Source of the DNA: Thermoleophilaceae bacterium
GTDB taxonomy: Bacteria; Actinomycetota; Thermoleophilia; Solirubrobacterales; Thermoleophilaceae
Assembly (NCBI GenBank): GCA_013813135.1
Contig: JACCSF010000127.1
Coordinates: 1-14,549, forward strand
Reading direction: 5' to 3'
Length of the DNA stretch: 14,549 bases
Shown here: positions 1-11,026 of the stretch, one piece after another
How positions within the stretch are numbered: the first letter of the stretch is position 1
How the letters are laid out: every line of letters begins with the position of its first letter
Notes under the pieces: model-generated
Databases searched by the model: none
What the model was told of the DNA's origin: nothing
What the model saw: the letters and a program-made list of their open reading frames with translations, nothing else
Position numbers and translations under genes: made by a program

Positions 1-33
1 CGAAGTGGTGGAGATTGCCCGGGCTCGGTACCG

Positions 34-2502
<2,469 letters not shown>

Positions 2503-2505
2503 AGA

Positions 2506-2524
2506 AAATCTAAGTCCGAGTATA
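2506..2524 (-). promoter_or_regulatory. Candidate clp promoter with CTTAGATTT half-operator
   Basis: On the minus strand a -10-like TATACT (2524-2519) is followed by 4 bases and then CTTAGATTT (2514-2506). The dnaK promoter has the same arrangement with the same spacing. The predicted transcript start near 2512 leaves only about 10 bases before the clp ATG at 2502. I see no convincing -35 box. Only one arm of the dnaK palindrome is present here, so this would be a half-site. Function is inferred from the match and its position. Confidence 0.5.
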
Positions 2525-2530
2525 GAAGGT

Positions 2531-2715
2531 TTACCGCCGCGGCGGGTGCCCCAGCGGCGCGGCCTCGACGTCGCTCAGGCGCTCGACGATGCCGACACCC
2601 GAGGACAGCGTGCGCAGCGCGGACCCGCGCTCCTGCTGCGGAAACGCGGCGGCGAGCACCTCCGCGCGGCTCGCGGCCGTGGGGCGGTCTCGGGGACGCC
2701 GACGCTGGTGGACAC
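2531..2715 (-). pseudogene. Small interrupted ORF upstream of clp, unknown function
   Basis: The minus strand shows a coding-like signal here. From an in-frame GTG at 2659 to the TAA at 2531, nearly every third base is G or C, giving a 42-residue C-terminal part containing FPQQERGSALRTLSSGVGIV. A different frame starts with GTG at 2715 (MSTSVGVPETAP) and sits 6 bases after a -10-like TATGAT (2727-2722), a typical leaderless arrangement. The two frames differ by one base. One extra C in the CCCC run of the minus strand (GCCCCA) would join them into a single protein of about 61 residues. It could be a real small gene with a sequencing error, a frameshifted remnant, or chance. I recognise no family. 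Its stop lies just upstream of the clp promoter. Confidence 0.35.
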
Positions 2716-2721
2716 GCGCCG

Positions 2722-2727
2722 ATCATA
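2722..2727 (-). promoter_or_regulatory. -10-like TATGAT before the small ORF
   Basis: TATGAT on the minus strand ends 6 bases before the GTG at 2715, the spacing expected of a leaderless transcript that begins at its start codon. No clear -35 box is visible. Support is motif and distance only. Confidence 0.3.
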
Positions 2728-2774
2728 GCCGCGCTCATGAGACACGCTGGGAGCGCGGCGGGCACTGGCACGCT

Positions 2775-2792
2775 CGGCCCGCTGAAGGGCCG
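2775..2792. repeat. Short GC hairpin upstream of the glycoside hydrolase gene
   Basis: CGGCCC (2775-2780) and GGGCCG (2787-2792) form a perfect 6-bp inverted repeat around the 6-base loop GCTGAA. No T-tract follows on either strand, so it is a poor intrinsic terminator. It lies about 40 bases before the plus-strand start at 2833 and could be a leader hairpin. In GC-rich DNA a repeat this short can arise by chance. Confidence 0.3.
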
Positions 2793-2832
2793 CGCCCAGA
2801 CGGCGGGCCGCTCCCTACCGTTGCGGCGAGAG

Positions 2833-4089
2833 ATGTCCAAGCGCCTGCTCATCCTCTTTGCCGCTCTCGGTGCCGCCCTGGGTGGGGCGGGCCCCGCGCG
2901 CGCCGGCGGATCGGCTGAGGTCGAGGCCCGGACTCCGATCTCCTCCGCGGCCCAGCTGTTCACCTGCTGCACTCCGGAGGCGCTGCAGGAGCGCATGTTC
3001 GCCGAGGCCCAGGCCAGCGGCGCCGAGTACGTGCGTGTGGACGTGGAGCTGCACGGCATCTTCGACGCCGCCGGCAGCCGCGCGCGGCCCGACTGGAGCC
3101 ACCTCGATCGGATGGTCGAGCTCGCCCGCCTCCACGACGTGAAGCTGCTCGGCATCATCCGCGGCACGCCGGGCTGGCTGTCCGGCTGCCCGGGTTCCTC
3201 CAAGGGGACGATCTGCGCCCCCCGCGACCCTGCCGAATGGGGACGGCTCGCCGGCGAGGTCGCCGCCCACGCGCGCGCTTCGATCGACCACTGGGAGATC
3301 CTCAACGAGCCCGACGCACGCTGGGCCTTCACCGGCAGCGCCGAGGACTACGCACGCATGCTGAGCGCCTCCTACGACGCGATCAAGGCCAGGGTGCCCG
3401 AAGCACAGGTGGTCTTCGGCGGCGTCGAGCGCCCTCGCGAGCACGAGTGGATCGAACGCGTGCTGGCCACCCCGGGCGCCGATGCGGCACACAAGTTCGA
3501 CATCGCCGCCGTGCACCTGCGCCTGCGCCTGCGCAACGAGCTGCACGAGCTGCCGGAGTGGCTGACGTCCTGGCGCGCGCTACTGGCCCGCCACGGCTTC
3601 CATGGACCGATCTGGGTGACCGAGCACGGCTACCCGGCCGACCCGGCCTTCCAGTGGGACCCCGCCTACCGCGGCGCCGACGCCCCCGGCGGCGACGCGG
3701 CACAGGCGGCGCTGCTGCGCGACTCGATCCGGCTGCTCGCCCGCGCCGGCGCCGGCCAGATCTTCGTCACGCTCCGCGACAACCTCTTCGGCGAGTTTCT
3801 CAGCGAGGGCCTCGTCCACATCGACGAGGCACAGCCCGGCTATCCGGCAGGGCGCAGGCAATCGTTCGCCGCCGTGCGCGACCTCGCCCTCAAGTGGGAT
3901 CGGGCCGTCTATGCGCGATCGGGAGGCCGTGGCCAAGAGCGACTCGCGCTCGGATTCGAGCAGCTGGCGCTGGCGACGCACGCGGCTGGGCGGCCGGTCG
4001 CCGCCGCGCTCCAGCAGGGAGCGGCCGACGGCCACGCGGTGCTCGCCCTGGAGCTGGTGCGGGCCGCGGCGAAAGACGCCGGGCCCTAG
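2833..4089 (+). CDS. Secreted clan GH-A-type glycoside hydrolase
   Basis: A 418-residue protein with a signal peptide: MSKR, a hydrophobic stretch, and an ARA site near residue 24. The rest reads as a (beta/alpha)8 barrel of the retaining clan GH-A type (GH39/GH5-like). Residues 154-160 (WEILNEP) carry the beta-4 NEP motif, with E159 as likely acid/base. WVTEHGYP at 261-268 is the beta-7 motif, with E264 as likely nucleophile. It probably cleaves a beta-linked glycan outside the membrane; the substrate cannot be read from the sequence. The last 55 or so residues are Ala/Leu-rich and match no part of the barrel I recognise. ATG 2833 was chosen because it puts the signal peptide at the N-terminus; upstream in-frame codons would bury it. 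The Shine-Dalgarno is weak. It is the only plus-strand gene inside the chaperone block, and its TAG overlaps the hspR stop. Confidence 0.85.
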   Translation: MSKRLLILFAALGAALGGAGPARAGGSAEVEARTPISSAAQLFTCCTPEALQERMFAEAQASGAEYVRVDVELHGIFDAAGSRARPDWSHLDRMVELARLHDVKLLGIIRGTPGWLSGCPGSSKGTICAPRDPAEWGRLAGEVAAHARASIDHWEILNEPDARWAFTGSAEDYARMLSASYDAIKARVPEAQVVFGGVERPREHEWIERVLATPGADAAHKFDIAAVHLRLRLRNELHELPEWLTSWRALLARHGFHGPIWVTEHGYPADPAFQWDPAYRGADAPGGDAAQAALLRDSIRLLARAGAGQIFVTLRDNLFGEFLSEGLVHIDEAQPGYPAGRRQSFAAVRDLALKWDRAVYARSGGRGQERLALGFEQLALATHAAGRPVAAALQQGAADGHAVLALELVRAAAKDAGP

Positions 4090-4529
4090 CGGGCCGGGCG
4101 CCTGACCGGGACGCGCACGCCCGGGCCGACCAGCGACTGCGAGGGCGGCTGGTAGAGCACCAGCTCGTGCTTCATCGAGCGGCGCACCCGGTCGATCTCC
4201 GAGCGCAGCTCCCGCTGCACCCTCTCCGCCTGGCGCTCGAGCGCGCGCATCCGCCGCCGCATCCGCTCCATCTCCTCCTCGAGCTCGAACACCCTCTCCA
4301 CTCCGGCCAGGTTCATTCCCAGCTCGGTGGTGAGCGCCTGGATGCGGCGGAGGCGCTCGACGTCCTCCTGCGAGTAGAGGCGGGTGTTCTTGGGCGAGCG
4401 CTTTGGCGTGATCAACCCGCGCGCCTCGTAGATGCGCAGCGTCTGCGGGTGCATGCCCGCCAGGTCGGCGGCCACCGAGATCATGTACACCCCGCGGGCG
4501 CCGTCCGGCCTTTCCGCGCTGGCCCCCAC
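4086..4529 (-). CDS. hspR: HspR, MerR-family heat-shock repressor
   Basis: A 147-residue MerR-type regulator. The winged-helix DNA-binding part spans about 14-80, with the HspR-typical run SVAADLAGMHPQTLRIYEARGLI and an RLYSQEDVERLRRIQ wing. A heptad-rich helix at 80-120 would be the dimerisation coiled coil, and a basic Pro/Arg tail ends the protein. In actinobacteria HspR represses the dnaK operon with DnaK as co-repressor, binding HAIR operators; here the candidate operator differs from HAIR. It is the last gene of the operon, starting 4 bases after dnaJ's stop, with GTG at 4529 and a weak upstream AGAGGCG. A second GTG, 13 codons in (GVYMISVA), is a possible true start because many HspR proteins begin close to that point. 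The stop is convergent with the glycoside hydrolase gene. Confidence 0.93.
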   Translation of the reverse strand: MGASAERPDGARGVYMISVAADLAGMHPQTLRIYEARGLITPKRSPKNTRLYSQEDVERLRRIQALTTELGMNLAGVERVFELEEEMERMRRRMRALERQAERVQRELRSEIDRVRRSMKHELVLYQPPSQSLVGPGVRVPVRRPAR

Positions 4530-4533
4530 GGCG

Positions 4534-5625
4534 TCAGCGCCTCTGCGAGAGCAGCCGCTCGCGCGGGTTGCCGTCCATCACCGCGGCGAGGTCGTCGACG
4601 GCCTCGCTCTGCTCGCGCGACAGCGAGCTGGGCACGTCGATCTGGAGCTTGTAGCGGAGGTCGCCGCGGCCGCGGCCGCCCAGCTTGGGCGGGCCCTCGC
4701 CGCGCAGGCGCTGGACCGTGCCGTGCTGCGTGCCCGGGGCGACGCGGATGCGCTTGGTGGCGGCGAGTGTCGGCACCTCGATCGTGGCCCCGCGAATGGC
4801 CTCGGGAATCGTGATCGGGACCTCCACCTCGAGGTTGTCTCCCTTGCGCGTGAAGATCGGCGACTCGCCCACGCGGGTGACCACATAGAGGTCCCCCGCC
4901 GGCCCGCCGCGCGGTCCCACCTCGCCCTTCCCGGACAGTCGCACGCGACTGCCGTCGCGCACGCCGGCGGGGATGTTCACCCGGTAGCGCTTGACCTGGC
5001 GCGTGCGCCCGCTGCCCTCGCAGGTGGGGCACGGGTCCTTGATCTCCGTGCCGGTGCCGCCGCACTGGCGGCAGGGCTGGGAGATCGAAAACAACCCCTG
5101 CGACTCGGCCTCGACCCCTCGGCCCTGGCAGCGCGAGCAGATCGTCGGCGCCGTACCCGGCTTGGCGCCGGTCCCGCGGCAGGTCGGGCAGGGAGCGGAC
5201 AGCGGCACCGAGACCGGTACCTGGGCGCCCTCCATGGCCTGCTCGAAGGAGACGTGCACGTCCGTCTCGAGATCGCGGCCGCGCTCCGGGCGCGCGCCCT
5301 GGGGCCCGCCGCGACCGGCTCCACCGAAAAGATCCGAGATGATGTCGCCGAAGCCGCCGAAGTTGCCGCGGAACGCACCCGGGTCGAACCCGCCGGCGCC
5401 GCCGAAGACGCCGCCGCCCGAGTCGTAGGCCTTGCGCTTCTCGGCGTCGGACAGGATCGAGTACGCCTCCTGTACCTCCTTGAACCGCTCCTCGGCGCTC
5501 GCGTCGCCGGGGTTGCGATCCGGGTGGTACTGGCGCGCGAGCTTGCGGTACGCCTTCTTGATGTCGTCGTCCGAGGCGTTCTTGGCGACACCGAGCGTCT
5601 GGTATGGATCCTTGACCGCGGGCAT
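4534..5625 (-). CDS. dnaJ: DnaJ co-chaperone, type I Hsp40
   Basis: A 363-residue complete type I DnaJ that delivers substrates to DnaK and stimulates its ATPase. The J-domain is residues 5-69 with HPD at 34-36. A Gly/Phe-rich linker covers about 70-115. The zinc-binding domain has four CxxCxGxG repeats: CPTCRGTG (146-153), CSRCQGRG (163-170), CRQCGGTG (185-192) and CPTCEGSG (199-206), all cysteines present. The C-terminal substrate-binding barrels follow. Length is slightly below the usual 370-390. The ATG directly abuts the grpE stop codon (TAG then ATG, no gap) and no strong Shine-Dalgarno is seen, which suggests translational coupling. hspR follows 4 bases later. Confidence 0.97.
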   Translation of the reverse strand: MPAVKDPYQTLGVAKNASDDDIKKAYRKLARQYHPDRNPGDASAEERFKEVQEAYSILSDAEKRKAYDSGGGVFGGAGGFDPGAFRGNFGGFGDIISDLFGGAGRGGPQGARPERGRDLETDVHVSFEQAMEGAQVPVSVPLSAPCPTCRGTGAKPGTAPTICSRCQGRGVEAESQGLFSISQPCRQCGGTGTEIKDPCPTCEGSGRTRQVKRYRVNIPAGVRDGSRVRLSGKGEVGPRGGPAGDLYVVTRVGESPIFTRKGDNLEVEVPITIPEAIRGATIEVPTLAATKRIRVAPGTQHGTVQRLRGEGPPKLGGRGRGDLRYKLQIDVPSSLSREQSEAVDDLAAVMDGNPRERLLSQRR

Positions 5626-6234
5626 CTAGGCGGACACCACCACCCTGGCCGGACGCAGGATGCTCCCGTTTGCGCGGTAGCCCTTCTCGACGACGTCGAG
5701 GACGACGCCTGACTCAGCCCCGTCCTGGTCCCGCATCGAAAGAGCCTCGTGCTCGGCCGGATCGAAGCGGTCGCCGCGCGGGTCGAACTGCTCGATGCCG
5801 TTGCGCTCGAGCACCGCCAGCAACTTGGAGTGCACCAGCTGCACGCCCTCGCCGAGGTGCGGCTCCCCCTCGCCGGCGGAGGCAAGCGCGCGCTCGAGGT
5901 TGTCCACGATCGGCAACAGCTCACGGACCAGGCCGCTCTTGGCGCGCTCCCCCGCGGCGGCGGCCTCCTTGGCCGCGCGCTTGCGGTAGTTCTCGAAGTC
6001 CGCCTGAGCCCGCCGAGCCAGGTCGAGGTACTCGTCGCGCTCGCGCTCGACGCGTGTCAGCGGATCGAGGGGCTCGACCAGCTCCTTATCCGCGAGCCGC
6101 TCCTGCTCGTTCGCCGGGTCCTCTTCGCCGGAGGGCTCGCCGGCCTCGTCACGCGAGGTGGCGAGCTCCTCCTGCCCGGCCGAAGCACCCGGCTCCGCCG
6201 GGTGAGCACGGGTGGTCTCATCACGCTCCGCCAT
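5626..6234 (-). CDS. grpE: GrpE nucleotide exchange factor
   Basis: A 202-residue GrpE, which releases ADP from DnaK and lets the folding cycle restart. Residues 1-55 are an acidic, disordered-looking Glu/Asp/Pro/Ala stretch, longer than in E. coli but common in actinobacteria. A long coiled-coil helix follows (about 58-105) containing the GrpE-typical ERDEYLDLARRAQADFENYRKR. The C-terminal beta-domain runs from about 145 to 200 and includes FDPAEHEALS and the end motif VVEKGYRANGSILRPARVVVS. ATG 6234 follows the dnaK stop by 2 bases, with GAAGG about 7 bases upstream inside the dnaK end. Co-transcription with dnaK and dnaJ is nearly certain. Confidence 0.97.
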   Translation of the reverse strand: MAERDETTRAHPAEPGASAGQEELATSRDEAGEPSGEEDPANEQERLADKELVEPLDPLTRVERERDEYLDLARRAQADFENYRKRAAKEAAAAGERAKSGLVRELLPIVDNLERALASAGEGEPHLGEGVQLVHSKLLAVLERNGIEQFDPRGDRFDPAEHEALSMRDQDGAESGVVLDVVEKGYRANGSILRPARVVVSA

Positions 6235-6236
6235 GC

Positions 6237-8162
<1,926 letters not shown>

Positions 8163-8182
8163 CCGTAGATGCTCCTTTGCTG

Positions 8183-8211
8183 CTTAGGGTTCTAGTCGAA
8201 AGAAATCTAAG
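8183..8211. promoter_or_regulatory. 29-bp inverted repeat over the dnaK transcription start, candidate operator
   Basis: The repeat has arms CTTAG-n2-TTCT and AGAA-n2-CTAAG around a 7-base centre; 9 of the 11 positions in each arm are symmetric. It begins 4 bases downstream of the -10-like hexamer of dnaK, so a bound protein would block transcription initiation. It is not CIRCE (TTAGCACTC-n9-GAGTGCTAA) and not HAIR (CTTGAGT-n7-ACTCAAG), though the outer CTT and AAG and the 7-base centre are reminiscent of HAIR. HspR, encoded at the end of the same operon, is the obvious candidate binder (inference). Confidence 0.6.
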
Positions 8212-8215
8212 CGAG

Positions 8216-8221
8216 ATTATG
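8216..8221 (-). promoter_or_regulatory. dnaK: -10-like element of the dnaK operon
   Basis: CATAAT on the minus strand, with CTTAGATTT starting 4 bases downstream, mirrors TATACT in front of clp. The predicted start near 8209 leaves a leader of about 47 bases that contains the Shine-Dalgarno at 8172-8178. No canonical -35 box is found 16-18 bases upstream. Confidence 0.45.
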
Positions 8222-8278
8222 GCAGATATTGAGAAGGGCTCCCGGCCCTGATCCGCTTAGGTTAGGCTTCCGCCGCCG

Positions 8279-8830
8279 ATGGGCCGCTCGTTTTCATGCG
8301 TGATCGCGCTGCTAGCGCTGCTGGCGGCCACAGGCCTCGCCGCGTGCGGGGACGACGGCGACGACGAAGCCGCCACGCAGACCACCGAGCGCCAGTCCGA
8401 GACCGCCGAGGAGCCCAGCCCGTCGGCACAGCGCGAGGCGCTGAAGGACACCAGCACCAAGCCGGTCATCCCCAAGCCGACCGGCGCGCCGCCGCGCAAG
8501 CTCGTCAAGGAGGACATCGTCAAGGGCGAGGGCCGGGCGGCCAAGCAGGGCGACACGCTGACCGTCAACTACGTGGGCGTGGCGTTCTCCACCGGCGAGG
8601 AGTTCGACGCCTCGTGGGACAGGGGGCAGCCGTTCGACGTCCCCCTCGGCGCCGGCCAGGTGATCGAGGGCTGGGACACGGGGCTCGTGGGGATGCGCAA
8701 GGGTGGCCGGCGCATGCTCACGATCCCGCCCGAGCTTGCCTACGGCACCGACGGGTACCCGCCGGCGATCGCCCCGAACGAGACCCTCATCTTCGTCGTC
8801 GACGCGGTAGCCGTCAAACCGGGTGGCTAG
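8279..8830 (+). CDS. FKBP-type peptidyl-prolyl isomerase lipoprotein
   Basis: A 183-residue protein. Residues 1-22 form a lipoprotein signal peptide with lipobox LAAC and lipidated Cys at 23. An acidic Thr/Ser/Pro-rich spacer runs from 24 to about 72. The FKBP domain (about 73-180) keeps most of the ligand-pocket residues: NYVG at 97-100, EEFDASW at 107-113, QVIEGWDTGL at 127-136, PPELAYG at 150-156 and ETLIFVVD at 168-175. It should catalyse Xaa-Pro isomerisation of proteins outside the membrane. The ATG at 8279 lacks a Shine-Dalgarno; a TANNNT sequence (TAGGCT, 8263-8268) lies 10 bases upstream, so a very short leader is possible. It is divergent from dnaK. Its stop is 11 bases from that of the convergent membrane protein, with no visible terminator between. 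Confidence 0.93.
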   Translation: MGRSFSCVIALLALLAATGLAACGDDGDDEAATQTTERQSETAEEPSPSAQREALKDTSTKPVIPKPTGAPPRKLVKEDIVKGEGRAAKQGDTLTVNYVGVAFSTGEEFDASWDRGQPFDVPLGAGQVIEGWDTGLVGMRKGGRRMLTIPPELAYGTDGYPPAIAPNETLIFVVDAVAVKPGG

Positions 8831-8841
8831 CCGCGCGGACT

Positions 8842-10134
8842 CTATCCCGCGAAGCTGAGCGCGTAAGCCACCGAGCCGGCGCACACGAGCGCCACGCCCG
8901 CGTAGTCCCAGGGCACGCGGAAGTCCGGCGGGCGGGCGAGCAGGGCGACCGCCAGCAGCACGAACGGGTCGAAGTACTTCTGGTAGACGAGCGCTACGGG
9001 CAATGCCACCGCCAGAAAGCACGCGAGGTACGCCGACGCCAGCGAGATCCAGCCGGCGCGCCGGGCCAGCAGCGCGCCGCCCACCGCGCCGGTCGGAACG
9101 GCGACCCAGAACAACAGGGACGAGCCGAGGACCGTGGGAAGGTGCTTGGAGAGCTGCCAGAGGTAGCCCGCGTCGCCTGGCGCGAGTCCAATCGGCTTGT
9201 ACTCGAGCGGCGAGAGCAGGAGCAGCGCGGCACCCGCCGCCGCGCCGGCGCCGATCAGCTGCCACGGCGGCCGCCGTGGTGCACCGCCTGGCCGGCGGGC
9301 CAGCCCCGGACCGAACACGAGGCCCGCATAAAGGCCGAGGAGCGCCACGGTGAAGCCGGCCGTGCGCAGCGTGAGCGTGTCGCGCCCGAAGCCGGGGCGG
9401 TCGGTGCATAGGCCGCACGAGGCCGGGTCGGCGCTCGGCGGCACCAGCCCTTTCCACTCGATCGCCAGGGCGGCCAGCGGGGCGAGCGCGAGCGCGAGCA
9501 TCACCGCTCCGGCGAACAGCCGCTCGGCGGAGCGCCGTTCGCGCAGCACCAGGAAGACGCCGCCGACGAGCACGAGCCAGAGAAAGGACTGCCGGGTGAG
9601 CACGGCCGCGCCGATCCAGAGACACGCCGTTGCGAACGCGGCCGGCGAGCCGTCCTGCGCGTAGCGGTGCATGCGCTCGAGCGCCAGCAGCGCGAACAGG
9701 ATCGCCAGGTTGTCCGTGAGCAGGGTGAAGGAGGCGCCGAAGAAGTACGGCGACAGCGCGAACGCGAGCGTCAAGGCAAACGCGGGCAGCGGGCCGAGCG
9801 CGGCCGTCCGCCGCAGCAGGCGCAGCAGCGCGAGCGCTGCGCCGTAGGAGATCGCCACGTTCAGCAGCCGCAGCTTCCACAGCTCGAAGCCGACCAGCTT
9901 GCCCCAGCCGGCCATCACGAGGTGGAACAGCGGCGTCTGTGCCGACGGGTAGTCCGAGAAGTCGAGCCCCTCACGCAGCTGCATGATCGTCGGGAGCTGG
10001 TAGAGCGCCGCGTCGCTGCCGTGGAACGTGTCGATCTCCACGGTCAGGCCGCGCAGCACCGCGATGCCGATCAGAAAGGGCAGTGCGAGCAGGGCGGGAG
10101 CGAAGCGCTCCACGAAGCGCTCGGGCTCGGCCAT
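8842..10134 (-). CDS. GT-C-type polytopic membrane glycosyltransferase, ALG10-like
   Basis: A 430-residue integral membrane protein with roughly 10-12 hydrophobic segments. An extracytoplasmic first loop (about 32-68) has FHGSDAALYQLP and YPSAQTPLFH, followed by SPYFFGASFTLLTDNLAILF (128-147), LTRQSFLWL (179-187) and, late in the protein, LVYQKYFDPF. This pattern resembles the DIE2/ALG10 family of GT-C enzymes, which move a sugar from a lipid-phosphate donor on the outer face of the membrane. Donor and acceptor are unknown, and other GT-C families (PMT/ArnT-like) remain possible. The ATG at 10134 is one base after the stop of the transporter gene upstream, so it is probably the last gene of an nth-transporter-glycosyltransferase operon. 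The nearby hydrophobic protein at 12495-14192 may belong to the same broad fold. Confidence 0.75.
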   Translation of the reverse strand: MAEPERFVERFAPALLALPFLIGIAVLRGLTVEIDTFHGSDAALYQLPTIMQLREGLDFSDYPSAQTPLFHLVMAGWGKLVGFELWKLRLLNVAISYGAALALLRLLRRTAALGPLPAFALTLAFALSPYFFGASFTLLTDNLAILFALLALERMHRYAQDGSPAAFATACLWIGAAVLTRQSFLWLVLVGGVFLVLRERRSAERLFAGAVMLALALAPLAALAIEWKGLVPPSADPASCGLCTDRPGFGRDTLTLRTAGFTVALLGLYAGLVFGPGLARRPGGAPRRPPWQLIGAGAAAGAALLLLSPLEYKPIGLAPGDAGYLWQLSKHLPTVLGSSLLFWVAVPTGAVGGALLARRAGWISLASAYLACFLAVALPVALVYQKYFDPFVLLAVALLARPPDFRVPWDYAGVALVCAGSVAYALSFAG

Positions 10135-10135
10135 C

Positions 10136-11026
10136 TCAACCCTCCGGCAGTGGTCGCGGCGGCCGGAAGCGGGGCGTCACCTCGACGGCGACGATCGCCG
10201 CCATGATCAGGCCGGCGCCGAGCCAGCCCGTCGCGGACAGCCGGTCGTCCGCCAGGAGCCAGCCGAAGAGCCCCGCGAAGGCGGGCTCGGAGGCGAGGAT
10301 CAGCGCGGTGCGGGCGGGCGGCGCGTGCTGCTGGGCGAAGGTCTGAACGAAGAAGCCGAGCGCGCTCGCGACCAGCGAGGTCACGATCAGCGCCGACCAC
10401 ACCGTGCCGCCCTTCGGCGCCTCGAGCTGCCCGCCCGCGGCGGCGATCGCCAGCGGCACGAGGCCGCACACGCCCAGCTGTACCGCCAGCAGCGCTCCGA
10501 CGTCATAGTGGCGGACCGCGCGGGCCGTGGCGAGGATGTGGGCGGACAGGGCGATCGCCGCGAGCAGCACGAGGCCGTCGCCGCGCAGGTCGAGGTCGCC
10601 GCCGACGCCGGACAGCAGGTAGAGGCCGAGCGCCGACACGCCTGCGGCGACCCACGCCATGCCCGGCACGCGGTCGCGCAGGAAGATCGCCCCCATGACC
10701 GGCGTGAGCACCACGAACAGCCCCGTGATGAAGCCGGCGTTCGACGCCGTCGTCTCCTCCAGGCCGAGCGTCTGGAAGATGTAGCCGGCGCACAGGAACG
10801 ACCCCATCACGAGCCCAGCGCGCCACCCCGCCGCCGGCAGCCGTCGCAGGGCGCCCCGGAAGACGAGCGCCACGATCAGCGCGGCGGGTATGAAGCGGTA
10901 GGCGAGGAACGCCATCGTCGGCAGCAGCTCGATCGCGTCCTGCACCATCACGAAGGTCAGGCCCCAAACGCTGCAGATGCCGATCAGCGCCAGCTCCGAG
11001 AGCCGGCGCACCGAGTCGTAGCTCAT
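10136..11026 (-). CDS. EamA/DMT-family transporter
   Basis: A 296-residue membrane protein with about ten hydrophobic helices in two repeated halves, the standard drug/metabolite transporter (10-TMS) architecture. The first half begins with LALIGICSVWGLTFVMVQDA (12-31) and contains the EamA-typical NAGFITGLFVVLTPVMGAIFLRDRV; the second repeat ends with ALILASEPAFAGLFGWLLADDRLSATGWLGAGLIMAAIV. It likely exports or imports a small metabolite; the substrate cannot be told. ATG 11026 is preferred over a longer start at 11086: it overlaps the nth stop by 4 bases (ATGA), and the extra N-terminus would be read from nth sequence in another frame. Translational coupling to nth is likely. Confidence 0.9.
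   Translation of the reverse strand: MSYDSVRRLSELALIGICSVWGLTFVMVQDAIELLPTMAFLAYRFIPAALIVALVFRGALRRLPAAGWRAGLVMGSFLCAGYIFQTLGLEETTASNAGFITGLFVVLTPVMGAIFLRDRVPGMAWVAAGVSALGLYLLSGVGGDLDLRGDGLVLLAAIALSAHILATARAVRHYDVGALLAVQLGVCGLVPLAIAAAGGQLEAPKGGTVWSALIVTSLVASALGFFVQTFAQQHAPPARTALILASEPAFAGLFGWLLADDRLSATGWLGAGLIMAAIVAVEVTPRFRPPRPLPEG

Noticed and set aside
17..33. GCCCGGGC and CGGTACCG at the left edge, resembling cloning-vector restriction sites
   Set aside because: The order and flanks do not match a common polylinker, and short palindromes are frequent in this base composition. The 33 bases after the clp stop show nothing else.
8256..8266. Third CTTAG (CTTAGGTTAGG) on the FKBP side as another operator
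   Set aside because: It has no second arm and lacks the ATTT continuation shared by dnaK and clp, so it is too weak to annotate as a site.
8831..8841. Possible terminator between the convergent FKBP and glycosyltransferase genes
   Set aside because: Only 11 bases separate the stops, with no stem and T-tract.
8312..9880. 522-residue minus-strand frame across the FKBP gene and the glycosyltransferase
   Set aside because: It runs antisense to the FKBP gene and out of frame in the membrane protein; Ala/Arg-rich with no motif.
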